Shown: in pieces, positions 1-8,203 of the stretch
Layout: each line of letters opens with the position of its first letter
How positions within the stretch are numbered: position 1 is the first letter of the stretch
From: Acidobacteriota bacterium
Lineage (GTDB): Bacteria; Acidobacteriota; Vicinamibacteria; Marinacidobacterales; Marinacidobacteraceae
Reading direction: 5' to 3'
DNA: 35,273 bases
Assembly (NCBI GenBank): GCA_009840635.1
Contig: VXNL01000040.1
Span: 1 to 35,273, forward strand
Position numbers and translations under genes: made by a program
Notes under the pieces: model-generated
Told to the model about the DNA's origin: nothing
The model's database searches: none
Seen by the model: only the letters and a program-made list of their open reading frames with translations

Positions 1-1
1 C

Positions 2-50
2 TTGGAACGCCGGTCTCCAGACCGGCACCGCGGCGCTCCGCGCCGCGCAC
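2..50 (+). repeat. Dispersed double-hairpin repeat, copy 1
   Basis: Two adjacent perfect stems are visible. The first is GCCGGTCT / AGACCGGC (9-16 with 19-26), preceded by the shared box GGAACGCCGG. The second is GCGGCGC / GCGCCGC (30-36 with 40-46). The same two-part layout recurs at 860-903, 4610-4657, 15240-15288, 23364-23410 and 29010-29056. It lies upstream of the SRAP gene and may extend past the left window edge. There is no T-run after either stem, so a plain intrinsic terminator is unlikely. Confidence 0.85.
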
Positions 51-113
51 GTCGTAACGCCACCTGCTCTGACGGCCCGCAGATCCGGTAATCCAGCCAA
101 CCTGACCTGACCC

Positions 114-845
114 ATGTGCGGCCGCTTCACCCAGTCATGCTCCTGGGAGGAGGCCGCCGAACTCTTCGAGCTGGAGGAGATCCCGGACGACCTGCCGCCC
201 CGCTACAACGTGGCGCCGACCCAGCCCGCGGCGGTGGTACGGAACGAAGACGTCCGGCGGTTGCGGATGCTCCGCTGGGGCCTCATCCCGAGCGGCGCTC
301 CGGATCCCTCGATCGGGAACCGGCTCATCAACGCCCGCGCCGAGACGGCCAGCGTCCGGCCTTCCTTCCGTGACGCCTTTCGCGCCCGGAGATGCCTCGT
401 CCCGGTGGACGGATTCTTCGAGTGGCAGCGTCTTGGGCGCCGCCGGCAGCCCTGGCTCTTCCGCATGCAGGACGGCGGCCCGTTCGCGCTCGCCGGCCTC
501 TTCGAGCGGTGGCGGCCGCCGCCCGGAGTCTCCGCCCCCTGGCTGCCGGAAGACGGACCGTCAGCCCCCGTCGAGACTTTCACCATCCTGACGACGGACG
601 CCAACCCGGTGGTTGCCGCAGTCCACGACCGGATGCCGGTCATCGTTGCTCCGGACGCCTTCGACCGTTGGCTCGCCGGCGGGGAGGTACCGCTCGGCCC
701 CTATCCGCCGGAGGCGATGACGGCGTTTCGCGTCAGCCCGGTCGTCAACAGTCCGATGAATGACGACCCGCGCTGTGTAGAGCCGCTGGCCGGAGGGAAG
801 GACCGGGAAGCCGGAGGCCGTTCCCCGCCCAGTCTGTTCGGCTGA
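114..845 (+). CDS. yedK: SRAP-domain protein (YedK/HMCES family)
   Basis: 243 aa. The family senses abasic sites in single-stranded DNA and crosslinks to them through Cys2 once the initiator Met is removed. Visible signatures in order are MCGRF at the N-terminus (catalytic Cys2), YNVAPTQ at 31-37, NARAE at 73-77, VDGFFEW at 98-104 (Glu103 is the expected active-site Glu) and VHDRMPVI at 170-177 (His171, catalytic). The start is fixed by the obligatory Met-Cys, even though no clear Shine-Dalgarno sequence precedes it. Length is normal for bacterial members. The C-terminal 25 residues or so are Gly/Arg-rich and not conserved in the family. It is convergent with the beta-lactamase-fold gene, with a hairpin repeat between them. 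The SOS link is family knowledge; no LexA box was recognised here. Confidence 0.95.
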   Translation: MCGRFTQSCSWEEAAELFELEEIPDDLPPRYNVAPTQPAAVVRNEDVRRLRMLRWGLIPSGAPDPSIGNRLINARAETASVRPSFRDAFRARRCLVPVDGFFEWQRLGRRRQPWLFRMQDGGPFALAGLFERWRPPPGVSAPWLPEDGPSAPVETFTILTTDANPVVAAVHDRMPVIVAPDAFDRWLAGGEVPLGPYPPEAMTAFRVSPVVNSPMNDDPRCVEPLAGGKDREAGGRSPPSLFG

Positions 846-859
846 CCCCGGCCGGCCGG

Positions 860-903
860 CTTGGAACGCCGGCTTCAGCCGGCACAGCCCGCCGTAGGCG
901 GGC
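860..903 (+). repeat. Dispersed double-hairpin repeat, copy 2
   Basis: TTGGAACGCCGG leads into the stem GCCGGCT / AGCCGGC (868-874 with 877-883, 2-nt loop). This is followed by GCCCGCC / GGCGGGC (887-893 with 897-903, 3-nt loop). It fills the 75 bp gap between two convergent genes, a common place for REP-like elements. Confidence 0.85.
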
Positions 904-920
904 GGACCGTTGTGCCGCCT

Positions 921-2036
921 TCAGGGCGCCGCGGTGTGCTCCAGGGCGGCCTCGGCGAGCCGCCGGGCGGTTTCGGGAAGACCCCCCGCGCTCTGGACGT
1001 TCGAGAAGACCGCGACCGCGACTCCCCGTTCCGGGAGGCGGAGCAGCCGGGTGGAGCCACCGGTGGCGCCCCCCGAGTGCGCGACCCAGGTGCCCATCTC
1101 GTCGGTCGCGATCCGCCAGCCCAGCGCGTATTCGCTCATGGTTCCGTCGGCGAGCTGATGCGGCGTCGTCATCCGGTCATGGGCGTCCGGCGAGAGGATC
1201 GTCCCGGCGTCGATCGCCAGCGCGAAGCGGACGAGATCCGGGGCCTTCGCGATCATCCCGCCGCCGGCCCACTTAATCGACAGGTCCGCGAACGGGGCAT
1301 TGAGGACCCCGGCGCCGTCCTCGCGCTTCACGTACTGGCGGACCCGGTTCGGGACGATCTCGCCCTGGTGCTCCAGGTAGGTGGCGTCCATCCCCGCCGG
1401 GCCCCAGACGTTTTCGTGCATGTAGTCGTCGAAGCTCTGCCCGGAGACGTTCTCGACGATCCCGGCCACGATGTTCCAGGCGTAGGAGGAATAGCTGTAC
1501 TGGGTGCCCGGCTCGAAGAGCAGCGGGTCGTCCTTGAAGATCTCGATGGCGCCTTCGATGGTGTCGAAGTGGTCTTTCATGTCCATTTCGCCGGGGTTGT
1601 AGTGGCGGATTCCCGACGTGTGCGTCATCAGATGGCGGACGGTGACCGGCTGTTCCTTCTCGGGAAAGGCCGGGAAGTAGGTCTGCACCTCGGCATCGAG
1701 GTCGATGGCGCCCTGTTCCACGAGTTGCATGAGCGCGACCCCGGCCACCGGTTTCGAGATGGAAGCGATCCGGTAAACGCTGTCGGCGGTCGCGGGGACC
1801 CCGTTCTCGACGTCGGCCAGACCGGAAGCACCGCTCCAGACCATTTCCCCGTTCACGGCGACGGCGGCGGAGAGGCCCGGACTGCCGGCGGCGTCGCGCG
1901 CTTCCGCAACGATCGCGGCGAAGGTCTCGTCGAGTGTCGGTTCGGGTTCGGCTCCGCCGCACCCGCCGAACAGCGCGAGGATGGTGAGCGCGGCCGACAG
2001 CCGCGGGTCAACGTTCGTGAAAGCCAGGCGGTTCAT
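921..2036 (-). CDS. Exported serine hydrolase, class C beta-lactamase/PBP fold
   Basis: 371 aa. The N-terminus has a hydrophobic segment ending in LFGGC (Cys26), which reads as a lipoprotein signal, so the mature protein is probably a membrane-anchored periplasmic lipoprotein. Catalytic motifs are SISK at 92-95 (nucleophile Ser92, Lys95), YSS at 182-184 in the place of the usual YxN, and HSG at 320-322 in the place of KTG. This HxG/YxS set fits the broad beta-lactamase-related family (COG1680: esterases, D-aminopeptidases, DD-peptidases) better than a true antibiotic-degrading AmpC. The ATG start has a G-rich Shine-Dalgarno sequence (GGGGG, 6 nt before it) that overlaps the stop region of the upstream dipeptidase gene, only 10 bp away, so the two are almost certainly co-transcribed. 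Substrate cannot be told from sequence. Confidence 0.9.
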   Translation of the reverse strand: MNRLAFTNVDPRLSAALTILALFGGCGGAEPEPTLDETFAAIVAEARDAAGSPGLSAAVAVNGEMVWSGASGLADVENGVPATADSVYRIASISKPVAGVALMQLVEQGAIDLDAEVQTYFPAFPEKEQPVTVRHLMTHTSGIRHYNPGEMDMKDHFDTIEGAIEIFKDDPLLFEPGTQYSYSSYAWNIVAGIVENVSGQSFDDYMHENVWGPAGMDATYLEHQGEIVPNRVRQYVKREDGAGVLNAPFADLSIKWAGGGMIAKAPDLVRFALAIDAGTILSPDAHDRMTTPHQLADGTMSEYALGWRIATDEMGTWVAHSGGATGGSTRLLRLPERGVAVAVFSNVQSAGGLPETARRLAEAALEHTAAP

Positions 2037-2046
2037 CGCTTGCCCC

Positions 2047-3156
2047 CTATGGTTTGTCCGCGGGCAGGTGGGCGGTGACCGCCTCCCACACCCGCTCGAA
2101 GTTGCCGCCGAGGATTGCCTCGACGTCGTCGGCGTCGAAGCCGGCTTCGGCGAGGGCCTCGGCGATGGCTTCGAAGTTGGCCTCGTCGCCGAAGCCCTCG
2201 CTGTAGGCCGACATCCCCCTCAGGTCGCTGCCGATCCCCGCCGCGCCCATCCCCCCGAGGTCCGCGACGTAGCGGATGTGACGCGCCATGTCGGAAACGG
2301 TGGGAACTTGACTGCCGTTCGGCCAGATCCCGATCACCCCGCCGTCCTCGGCGATCGCCAGGATCTCCGGATCGCGCAGGTTCCGGTCGGCCTCGCCGAG
2401 GGCGAAGGCGCCGGTATGGCTGAAGATGACCGGAGCGGTCGAGAGTTCCAGGGTGTCCCGGATGGTCTCGGGATTGGCGTGGGCCAGATCGATGACGATG
2501 CCAAGCCGGTTGCACTCACGCACCACCTCGCGCCCGAACTCGGTCAACCCGCCGGGGGTGTAGGGCCACGTCTGGATGTGGCCGATCCCGTTGGGACGGA
2601 AGTGGACGAGTTGCGCCACGGCGAGTCCCATCTCGTGCAGTTCGCGAAGCCGCTCGATCCTGCCCTCGAGCGAGTCGGAACCTTCGATCGCGGGCAGGAT
2701 CGCGAGCGTCCCGTCGGCGCGGGCTTCCCTCGCCTCGGCCGGAGTCCGCACGAAGACCGCGTTGCCTTCGGCGACGGTGCGGGTCAGGCGTTCGAAGCGG
2801 TCAAGGGTGTACTCCCAGGGCTCCGCCGGGTCCGGCCGCCGGTTCCCGCTCTCGATCCGGGTGCCGTCGCGCAGCACGTAGCCGCCGCGGTAGGGGGTGT
2901 CGGTGCTGATGTTGGCCACCACCGCGTCCATCCCGCGGTCCAGATAGCGCGCGATCTCCTCGTCGCTGATCCGGGGCACGTTGGCCCGGTGGAAGCGGGA
3001 AGGGTGGGAATGGAGGTCGATGCGGAGCGGGTCCTCCTCCTGCGCCGCGGCGGGGCCGACCGTGAGCGCCGTCGCGGCGAGGCAAAGCGCCGCCAGCGCT
3101 GCCGGGAAGAGGTGGTGTCCCCGGCAGCGTGCTCGCCGCACGCCGGGAACGGTCAC
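2047..3156 (-). CDS. Exported membrane-dipeptidase-like protein (peptidase M19)
   Basis: 369 aa with a Sec signal (hydrophobic stretch, then AAAQ near residue 38). M19 enzymes are binuclear zinc peptidases that cut dipeptides, including D-residue and dehydro dipeptides. Matching motifs are DLHSHPSRF (first metal site), IEGSDSL (bridging Glu), LVHFRPNGIGH, GIVIDLAHAN and VIFSHTGAF (second-site histidines), and GIGSDLRGM near the C-terminus. The first motif is HxH, where the classical family has HxD, so one metal ligand is changed. The GTG start directly follows the TAG stop of the capA-like gene (…TAG GTG…) with no intervening base and little Shine-Dalgarno sequence, which suggests translational coupling. 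An in-frame GTG five codons later is an alternative start. Confidence 0.88.
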   Translation of the reverse strand: MTVPGVRRARCRGHHLFPAALAALCLAATALTVGPAAAQEEDPLRIDLHSHPSRFHRANVPRISDEEIARYLDRGMDAVVANISTDTPYRGGYVLRDGTRIESGNRRPDPAEPWEYTLDRFERLTRTVAEGNAVFVRTPAEAREARADGTLAILPAIEGSDSLEGRIERLRELHEMGLAVAQLVHFRPNGIGHIQTWPYTPGGLTEFGREVVRECNRLGIVIDLAHANPETIRDTLELSTAPVIFSHTGAFALGEADRNLRDPEILAIAEDGGVIGIWPNGSQVPTVSDMARHIRYVADLGGMGAAGIGSDLRGMSAYSEGFGDEANFEAIAEALAEAGFDADDVEAILGGNFERVWEAVTAHLPADKP

Positions 3157-4545
3157 CTAGTTCTGCTCGTCGGTCGTTTCCATCGGCAGCACCACCCGCG
3201 CCACGCCGTCCGCGATCTCGAACTGGGTGCCGTAGGGCTCCGAGAGACGCACGAGGTCCTGCAGGATCTTGTCGGCGAGCTCGCCCTCGGCGAACATCGG
3301 CCGGCCGCGCACGTGCCGCGGCTGCCCGAAGCCGAGCGTGATCGGGTGGAGCGTCAACTCGACCAGTTGCTGTCCACTCCACTCCGGTACCGCGATGACC
3401 GCCTCCCAGATCTCGGGAATGGCGGGGAACCCGGTGGTGTCGTTGTTGTAGCGGACCTCGTTGAAGTCCGCGAGGCCGTCGCTCTCGTCGAGCCCGAGCC
3501 GGTAGTAGTTCTCGTACGGCAGTCGCTGGAGCGTCTCGTTCTGGAAGATGAAGTCGCCGAGGCTGTAGAGGATCGGCGCGCCCTTGTAGATCTCGATGGC
3601 GCGCAGCGCGTGCGGCCCGTGTCCCACGAACACCGAGGCGCCGGCATCCACCATCGCCCGCGCGAAGGTGACCAGGAACTGGGCGGGCTCCATGCGGCTG
3701 TTGGGCCCCGGCGCGCCTTCGTGCGCGTGGATCGTAACCATCACGTGGTCCGCCTGGCGGCGGGCGTTGCTGACGATCATGGCGATCTCCGCCATGTCCT
3801 CGGGGTGCGGCTCGGTGCGCACGCCGGGCGCGTCGGCGAGTTCGAACCGGCTGCGGAGGAAGTTCAGGCTGTCCCCGGACGCGGGCGGGTTCATCTTGAG
3901 GTCGCGCATCGTGGCGCGGACGCCCTCGAGCTGTTCCCTGGTGACCTCGTAGGTAGTGCGGAAGCGGAGGGGATTCAGGCCCGGACGGGGCGGGATGTCG
4001 TCGCGCGACTTCCCGGCCACCGAATGGTCGGGATACGTCGAGGCCAGCGAGATCACCGCGACCCGGCCGTCCTTCGTCTCGATGAACTTGGCTTCGCGGG
4101 CCTCCGCGAGGCTGCGTCCGATCCCTGCGGCGACGATGCCCGCTTCCCGGATGTACTTCTCGGTGAGGAGCATGGCGGGCGGCCCGTAGTCCCCGGAGTG
4201 GTTGTTGGCCAGGGACCCGATGTCGATTCCGGCCCACACGAACTCCTGCACGAGTTCCGGCTGGGCCCGCATGTAAGTCCCGCCGCTCGAACTCATGGGA
4301 TAGGACTCCCAGTCGTGGAACAGGATCTCCACGTTGGTGAACGCCAGGTCGGCGCCCCGCAGGAGGTCGATCATCGCCAGGAACTCCGGCTCCTCGTAGA
4401 CGCTCAGTTTGCGGGTGATGATCGAATCGCCCGTCAGCGCCATGGTGAGGCGGTCCTGGGCGACCGTCTCGGCCGCGAGCCCGGCGGTCAGGGCGCCGGC
4501 GACGAGAACGGGGAGAAGTCGGGACTTTCTTGTCTGGTGGGCCAT
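3157..4545 (-). CDS. capA: CapA-family protein (calcineurin-like/PGA synthesis CapA fold)
   Basis: 462 aa with an N-terminal signal peptide (cleavage expected near residue 30, AVAQ-like). CapA/PgsA proteins have a metallophosphatase-like fold and are linked to poly-gamma-glutamate synthesis or export, but many members have no known role. Motifs seen are LTGDS at about 38-42, FTNVEI, LANNHSGDYG, IHAHEGAPGPN and FVGHGPHALRAIEIYKG followed by YSLGDFIFQNE, which is the full conserved CapA series with its metal-site Asp, Asn and His residues. A strong Shine-Dalgarno sequence (GGAGGACC) precedes the ATG by about 9 nt. It is the first gene of a tightly packed trio with the M19 and beta-lactamase-fold genes. 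No capB, capC or PGA synthase genes are in the window, so a role in capsule synthesis here is unproven. Confidence 0.88.
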   Translation of the reverse strand: MAHQTRKSRLLPVLVAGALTAGLAAETVAQDRLTMALTGDSIITRKLSVYEEPEFLAMIDLLRGADLAFTNVEILFHDWESYPMSSSGGTYMRAQPELVQEFVWAGIDIGSLANNHSGDYGPPAMLLTEKYIREAGIVAAGIGRSLAEAREAKFIETKDGRVAVISLASTYPDHSVAGKSRDDIPPRPGLNPLRFRTTYEVTREQLEGVRATMRDLKMNPPASGDSLNFLRSRFELADAPGVRTEPHPEDMAEIAMIVSNARRQADHVMVTIHAHEGAPGPNSRMEPAQFLVTFARAMVDAGASVFVGHGPHALRAIEIYKGAPILYSLGDFIFQNETLQRLPYENYYRLGLDESDGLADFNEVRYNNDTTGFPAIPEIWEAVIAVPEWSGQQLVELTLHPITLGFGQPRHVRGRPMFAEGELADKILQDLVRLSEPYGTQFEIADGVARVVLPMETTDEQN

Positions 4546-4609
4546 GGACAGGGTCCTCCGCGGAACCTGCGAGTATGGCAGATAGGCGATGGGACCGCCG
4601 GTCGGAGCG

Positions 4610-4657
4610 CCTCGGAGCGCCGGCCTCCGGCCGGCATCGCCCGCCGCGAGGCGGGCG
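4610..4657 (+). repeat. Dispersed double-hairpin repeat, copy 3
   Basis: GGAGCGCCGG leads into GCCGGCC / GGCCGGC (4619-4625 with 4629-4635), then CGCCCGCC / GGCGGGCG (4638-4645 with 4650-4657). It lies in the 157 bp gap between the M20 amidohydrolase stop and the CapA start. It could separate the two transcription units or stabilise the upstream mRNA end. Confidence 0.85.
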
Positions 4658-4702
4658 AAACGCGCTCCGCTACTCGCTCAAGTGGCGGCGATGGTGCCGT
4701 GC

Positions 4703-6142
4703 CTAGCGCCGGTAGTCCAGCGGCGGCGGCCGGTCCCCCACCAGCGGCTCGTACACGAAGTCCGGCCCCCGCGCGGCGTTCAGCTCGGCGAGCGCCGCGG
4801 TCAGGTGGGAGGGATCCTGGAACAGGTCGGCGCCCGTGCGCGCCAGCACCTGCGCCGCGAGGTGCATGCCCTTGAGCCCGATACTCGTCGCGCCGCAGGC
4901 CACCGCCATCCAGCTATGCGCCGGCGTGCCGGGCACCCAGGTGGCGGTCCGGAACTGCGCCGTCGGCACCACCCAGCTCACGTCGGCCACGTCGGTGGAA
5001 CCACCCGCCGGAGTCCGCCGCCACTCCATGACTTCCTCCTGGGAGCCGATAGGGCGCGGCTGCAGCAGGTGCTTCTGGATTTCTTCGGCGAAGGCCCGTT
5101 CCTCCTCGGTATAGGCGAAACCGCCGATCGCCTTCATGTTTTCGTAGAGGAGCCGGCCGATGTGCTCGTTGGGGAGCAGGTTGTAGAGCCCGTGGATGAT
5201 CTCGTGCTCGACCGTGGTGCCAGTCCCGAGCGCTGCGGCGTCGGCGATCTTCAGGATCCGCTCCCAGTTGGCGCGGGCCGTCTCCACCGACGGATGCCGG
5301 TTGTAGTAGTAGACCTCGGCGAAGTTGGGCACCACGTTCGGGGCTTCGCCGCCCCGGGTGATCACGTAGTGGATCCGGCTCCGCTCGTGGACGTGCTCGC
5401 GCAGCAGGTTCACCATGAAGTTCATGGCCTCAACTCCATCGAGCGCTGAACGTCCCTGTTCCGGAGCGCCCGCGGCGTGGGCCGACAAGCCGCGGAAGCG
5501 GAACTTGGCGGACAGGTTCGCGAGCGAGTCGCCGGGGCTCGCGTCGTTCCGGTCGCCGGGGTGCCAGGCGAGCACGGCGTCCACGTCGGAGAAGAGCCCC
5601 TCCCGCACCATGTACACCTTGCCGGCGCCGCCTTCTTCGGCTGGCGTGCCGTACACCCGAATCCGTCCCGGGGTGCCCGATCGCTCGAGCCAGTCCTTGA
5701 TCGCCAGACCGGCGGCCACGGATGCGGTCCCGAACAGGTGGTGCCCGCAGGCGTGTCCGGCGCCCACGCCTTCCCGTTCCATGGGTTCCGGGACGGCTGC
5801 CTGGCTGACGCCGGGCAGTGCGTCGAACTCGGCGAGAATCCCGATCACGGGTCCATCCGAGCCCCACTCCGCGACGAATCCGGTCGGCATTCCGGCAACC
5901 CCTGCTTCAACGGAGAGTCCGCCCGCGGTGAGTTGTTCCTGGAGGAGCCCGGAACTCTTCTCCTCCTGGTACCCCACCTCCGCCCAGTCCCAGATGCGGA
6001 GCGCCACTTCCTCGAAGTCGGTGCGCTGGGCGTTCAGGAACTGTGTGATGACGGCGTCCGCGCCTCCTTCCTGGGCGAGGGAGGCGGCGGGCGCCAGGAG
6101 CGCGGCGAGCAACAGGGCGAGCAGCAAACGGGGAATACGCAT
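4703..6142 (-). CDS. Exported M20 amidohydrolase, AbgB-like
   Basis: 479 aa from the chosen start. M20D enzymes remove acyl or aminobenzoyl groups from amino acids; AbgB cuts p-aminobenzoyl-glutamate. Motifs are ILAEFDALPG (first metal-site region), GAGHACGHH (Cys/His ligands), TPAEEGGAGK (catalytic and metal Glu), VLAWHPGD (metal His), FRFRGLSAHAA (lid/dimerisation domain) and a late ADVSWVVPT with SWMAV. A signal peptide is obvious (LLLALLLAALLAPAASLAQ), which is unlike cytoplasmic AbgB. Two ATGs occur in a row; GGAGGT ends 2 nt before the first and 5 nt before the second, so the second (6142) is preferred over 6145. It is divergent from the paralogue-A gene and upstream, on the same strand, of the CapA trio. 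Substrate is unknown. Confidence 0.9.
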   Translation of the reverse strand: MRIPRLLLALLLAALLAPAASLAQEGGADAVITQFLNAQRTDFEEVALRIWDWAEVGYQEEKSSGLLQEQLTAGGLSVEAGVAGMPTGFVAEWGSDGPVIGILAEFDALPGVSQAAVPEPMEREGVGAGHACGHHLFGTASVAAGLAIKDWLERSGTPGRIRVYGTPAEEGGAGKVYMVREGLFSDVDAVLAWHPGDRNDASPGDSLANLSAKFRFRGLSAHAAGAPEQGRSALDGVEAMNFMVNLLREHVHERSRIHYVITRGGEAPNVVPNFAEVYYYNRHPSVETARANWERILKIADAAALGTGTTVEHEIIHGLYNLLPNEHIGRLLYENMKAIGGFAYTEEERAFAEEIQKHLLQPRPIGSQEEVMEWRRTPAGGSTDVADVSWVVPTAQFRTATWVPGTPAHSWMAVACGATSIGLKGMHLAAQVLARTGADLFQDPSHLTAALAELNAARGPDFVYEPLVGDRPPPLDYRR

Positions 6143-6239
6143 CATGGACCTCCAGGCTCAGCGGATGGTGTCCGCACCGGCCTTCGAGTGTACCCGCGCC
6201 GATCCGCGCGGAGTGCTCATCCGGGGCGGCCCGGCACGG

Positions 6240-6245
6240 TAGAGT
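6240..6245 (+). promoter_or_regulatory. Candidate -10 element (TAGAGT), leaderless arrangement
   Basis: TAGAGT ends 6 nt before the ATG at 6252, which is where a -10 box would place transcription start at or next to the A of ATG. The gene has no Shine-Dalgarno sequence. No convincing -35 box was found. Similar TANNNT boxes precede the genes at 17378 and 21470. This is a pattern match only. Confidence 0.3.
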
Positions 6246-6251
6246 GCGCTC

Positions 6252-7256
6252 ATGACGAGATATCGATTCCGATCGGCATTGGCGGTGTCGTTCACGCTCG
6301 TGTTTGCCGCCGCGGGGCACGCTGACGATGAGGAGAAAAGCGGAGCCGAGGACGGGGCCGGGAACGTGGGCCGGGAGGTTGGGGAGCCGTCTGCGGGTCT
6401 GTCCCGGGTGGACTTCGCGCTCCGTTCCCGCGGTGCGGCCGCGCTGCCGTCGGCCGCCGCCCAGGGCTTTTCCGCGTCCTCCGGGAGGCAGATGGAGTTG
6501 TTCGGCCGTCTCGGGTTGTCGTCCGTGAACGTGACGGCCGAGGACTCTTTCGGCATCGTGGCCGCAATGGCCAGCGACATGGCCTCCCTTTCGGCGTCGA
6601 GACGGGTGTCGGAGTTCGGTTGGGGGGTAGGCGCCCGGCTCATGTCCGGAAGTTGGGGGATGGAAGGAACGTACAACGTCTTTGACAGCCTCGCCCTCTC
6701 GCCCGGGTGGCTGGTTGCGGACGAGACGGCGGCCGGTGAACTGACGACCGGGTTTCTCGATCTGCCGGTCGTCGCGTCCAAGGCGGATGTCGTCGTGGGG
6801 CAGGTCATCCGGGGCATCCGGTTGTCCAGAACCACGGAGTTGTTCGTGGGCCTGGGCGCGGGATGGATGCGGGCGACCGATTCCAGCACCGACCGTCTCC
6901 TCTCCGGAGCCGGGTTCCCGGATCTGGAAGAGATCACCGGAGAGTTGCCGCCGGACATTCCCCCGGAGTTCGTGGCGGCGTTCGTCCCGGAGGTGGAGTT
7001 CAACGCCAACCGCAGCTCCATCGTCTTTGCCGGCTCGCTGGGCCTCTCGTTCCGGGCCGGGAGGATTCTCCTGCGTCCCCGGGTGGACGTGATCATCGCG
7101 CGGGCGCTGACCACCGAGCTGACGGTGGGCTTTCCCGGCCTTGCGGACCTGGGACTGCCCGAGACCGATGAGTTCGGCCGGGCGGAGTTCAGCTACACCA
7201 CCAGCGTGACCCCGAGGATCTACCTCGTTTCGGTGGACGTGGGTCTGTCGAACTGA
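6252..7256 (+). CDS. Exported beta-barrel-like protein, paralogue A
   Basis: 334 aa; I do not recognise a named family. It has a signal peptide (SALAVSFTLVFAAAGHA), then an acidic, low-complexity linker (about 25-75), then alternating short hydrophobic/aromatic strands and Gly-rich turns of the outer-membrane barrel type. Landmarks shared with the genes at 7331 and 8710 are GVGARLMSGSWGMEG, a GLGAGWMRA strand, SLGLSFRAGRILLRPRVDV, and a C-terminus ending PRIYLVSVDVGLSN. A 544 aa open frame on the opposite strand (5907-7541) and smaller ones overlap it. The plus frame is chosen because of its signal peptide, the close fit to the two paralogues and the barrel-like end. It is probably outer-membrane or periplasmic; function is unknown. 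Confidence 0.75.
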   Translation: MTRYRFRSALAVSFTLVFAAAGHADDEEKSGAEDGAGNVGREVGEPSAGLSRVDFALRSRGAAALPSAAAQGFSASSGRQMELFGRLGLSSVNVTAEDSFGIVAAMASDMASLSASRRVSEFGWGVGARLMSGSWGMEGTYNVFDSLALSPGWLVADETAAGELTTGFLDLPVVASKADVVVGQVIRGIRLSRTTELFVGLGAGWMRATDSSTDRLLSGAGFPDLEEITGELPPDIPPEFVAAFVPEVEFNANRSSIVFAGSLGLSFRAGRILLRPRVDVIIARALTTELTVGFPGLADLGLPETDEFGRAEFSYTTSVTPRIYLVSVDVGLSN

Positions 7257-7330
7257 TCGGGAAGGACCTGACCGGGGACCACGCCGGGGGAGGCGTGTCC
7301 GGCCCGCCGGCCCTTCGGAGAGGGAGGACG

Positions 7331-8203
7331 TTGCGCCTGGCGTCGCTGGCGCTGCTGCTGGGGCTCGTTTCGGCTGCCAGCGCCACCGCGGGTGTGCAAC
7401 CCGACCGACACCCGTCCGATCAGCCGGCGGAGGCCGGTCGGTCGTCGAGGCCATCGGATGAGGAGTCGTCCTGGGAGATTCAGTTCGCGGGTCACGGCGG
7501 CGCCGCCGGGTTGATTTCGCGGGGAGAGGTCCGACTCGCAATCGCGAGCAGCGTGGGCCCGGTGGATGAAACCGTGGGCTACTCGCGCGAGAGAAGCTGG
7601 GGGGCGGGTCTCCGGGTGATCCGCGGCCGCTGGGGTGTCGAGGTTCAGCATCACCGGGTGGCGAGCCGGGGCTTCATGCCGGCCGCGATGATGCGCGAAA
7701 CCCCTTGGTTCGGAGCCGAGGAGCTGCCGCTCACCGATTCGGCGGACGATCTTCTGAGCGTGTTCGCCGTTCGGGAGTTCCCGTTGGCCCAAAGGCGGGC
7801 ACGGTTCCACCTGGCTGCGGGCGGTGGTTACCTGCTGATGGGAGGGGATTCCGGCCGGCTGGTGCTGGAAGACCTCGCTCCCGGTACTTCGCGGATGGCG
7901 ACTTTCGGCGGCGTGTCCCACGAAGCGGCCATCGAGATGACCGAGGGTGACTTCCGGGCGGATCGCGGCGTCGCGGTCGTGGGGGGTTCGCTGGGGCTCA
8001 CGCTAAGGGTGGGGCGGATGTTCGTGCGCCCGCGGTTCGACGTTTTTCTCGGACGCGCCCGGACGACAGAGGAAAGCTGGCGGATGCACCTGCACGTCCC
8101 CGAGGTTCAGGACGAGGTCGCGACCACGATGACCCTGAACACGACAATGCGGCCAAGGCTCTTCCTCTTCAATGTGGAGGTGGGCTGGTCTTCGCGGCCG
8201 TAG
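7331..8203 (+). CDS. Exported beta-barrel-like protein, paralogue B
   Basis: 290 aa from TTG at 7331. The longer frame from GTG at 7295 adds 12 residues and has a purine run only 1 nt before it. TTG at 7331 is preceded by GGAGAGGGAGG and gives a clean signal peptide (RLASLALLLGLVSAASATAG). Family landmarks are AGHGGAAGLIS at the start of the mature domain, GAGLRVIRGRWGVEVQ, AAGGGYLL, SLGLTLRVGRMFVRPRFDV, GRARTTEESW and the C-terminal LFLFNVEVGWSSRP. It lies 74 bp downstream of paralogue A on the same strand, so co-transcription is likely. Its downstream neighbour, paralogue C, is convergent. The function is unknown; it is probably an outer-membrane barrel. Confidence 0.75.
   Translation: MRLASLALLLGLVSAASATAGVQPDRHPSDQPAEAGRSSRPSDEESSWEIQFAGHGGAAGLISRGEVRLAIASSVGPVDETVGYSRERSWGAGLRVIRGRWGVEVQHHRVASRGFMPAAMMRETPWFGAEELPLTDSADDLLSVFAVREFPLAQRRARFHLAAGGGYLLMGGDSGRLVLEDLAPGTSRMATFGGVSHEAAIEMTEGDFRADRGVAVVGGSLGLTLRVGRMFVRPRFDVFLGRARTTEESWRMHLHVPEVQDEVATTMTLNTTMRPRLFLFNVEVGWSSRP

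Noticed and set aside
921..2036. Calling the serine hydrolase an antibiotic-resistance AmpC beta-lactamase
   Set aside because: The YSS and HSG motifs, lipoprotein signal and hydrolase neighbours fit the broad COG1680 family; resistance cannot be inferred.
1981..4875. 964 aa open frame on plus across the dipeptidase and CapA genes
   Set aside because: It is antisense to two genes with complete family motifs, its translation is low-complexity (rich in Gly, Arg, Asp, Val), and it has no domain or signal. It arises from high GC at third positions.
5907..7541. 544 aa open frame on minus opposite paralogue A
   Set aside because: It covers the amidohydrolase start and paralogue A in antisense, has no domain, and the plus frame is supported by two paralogues.
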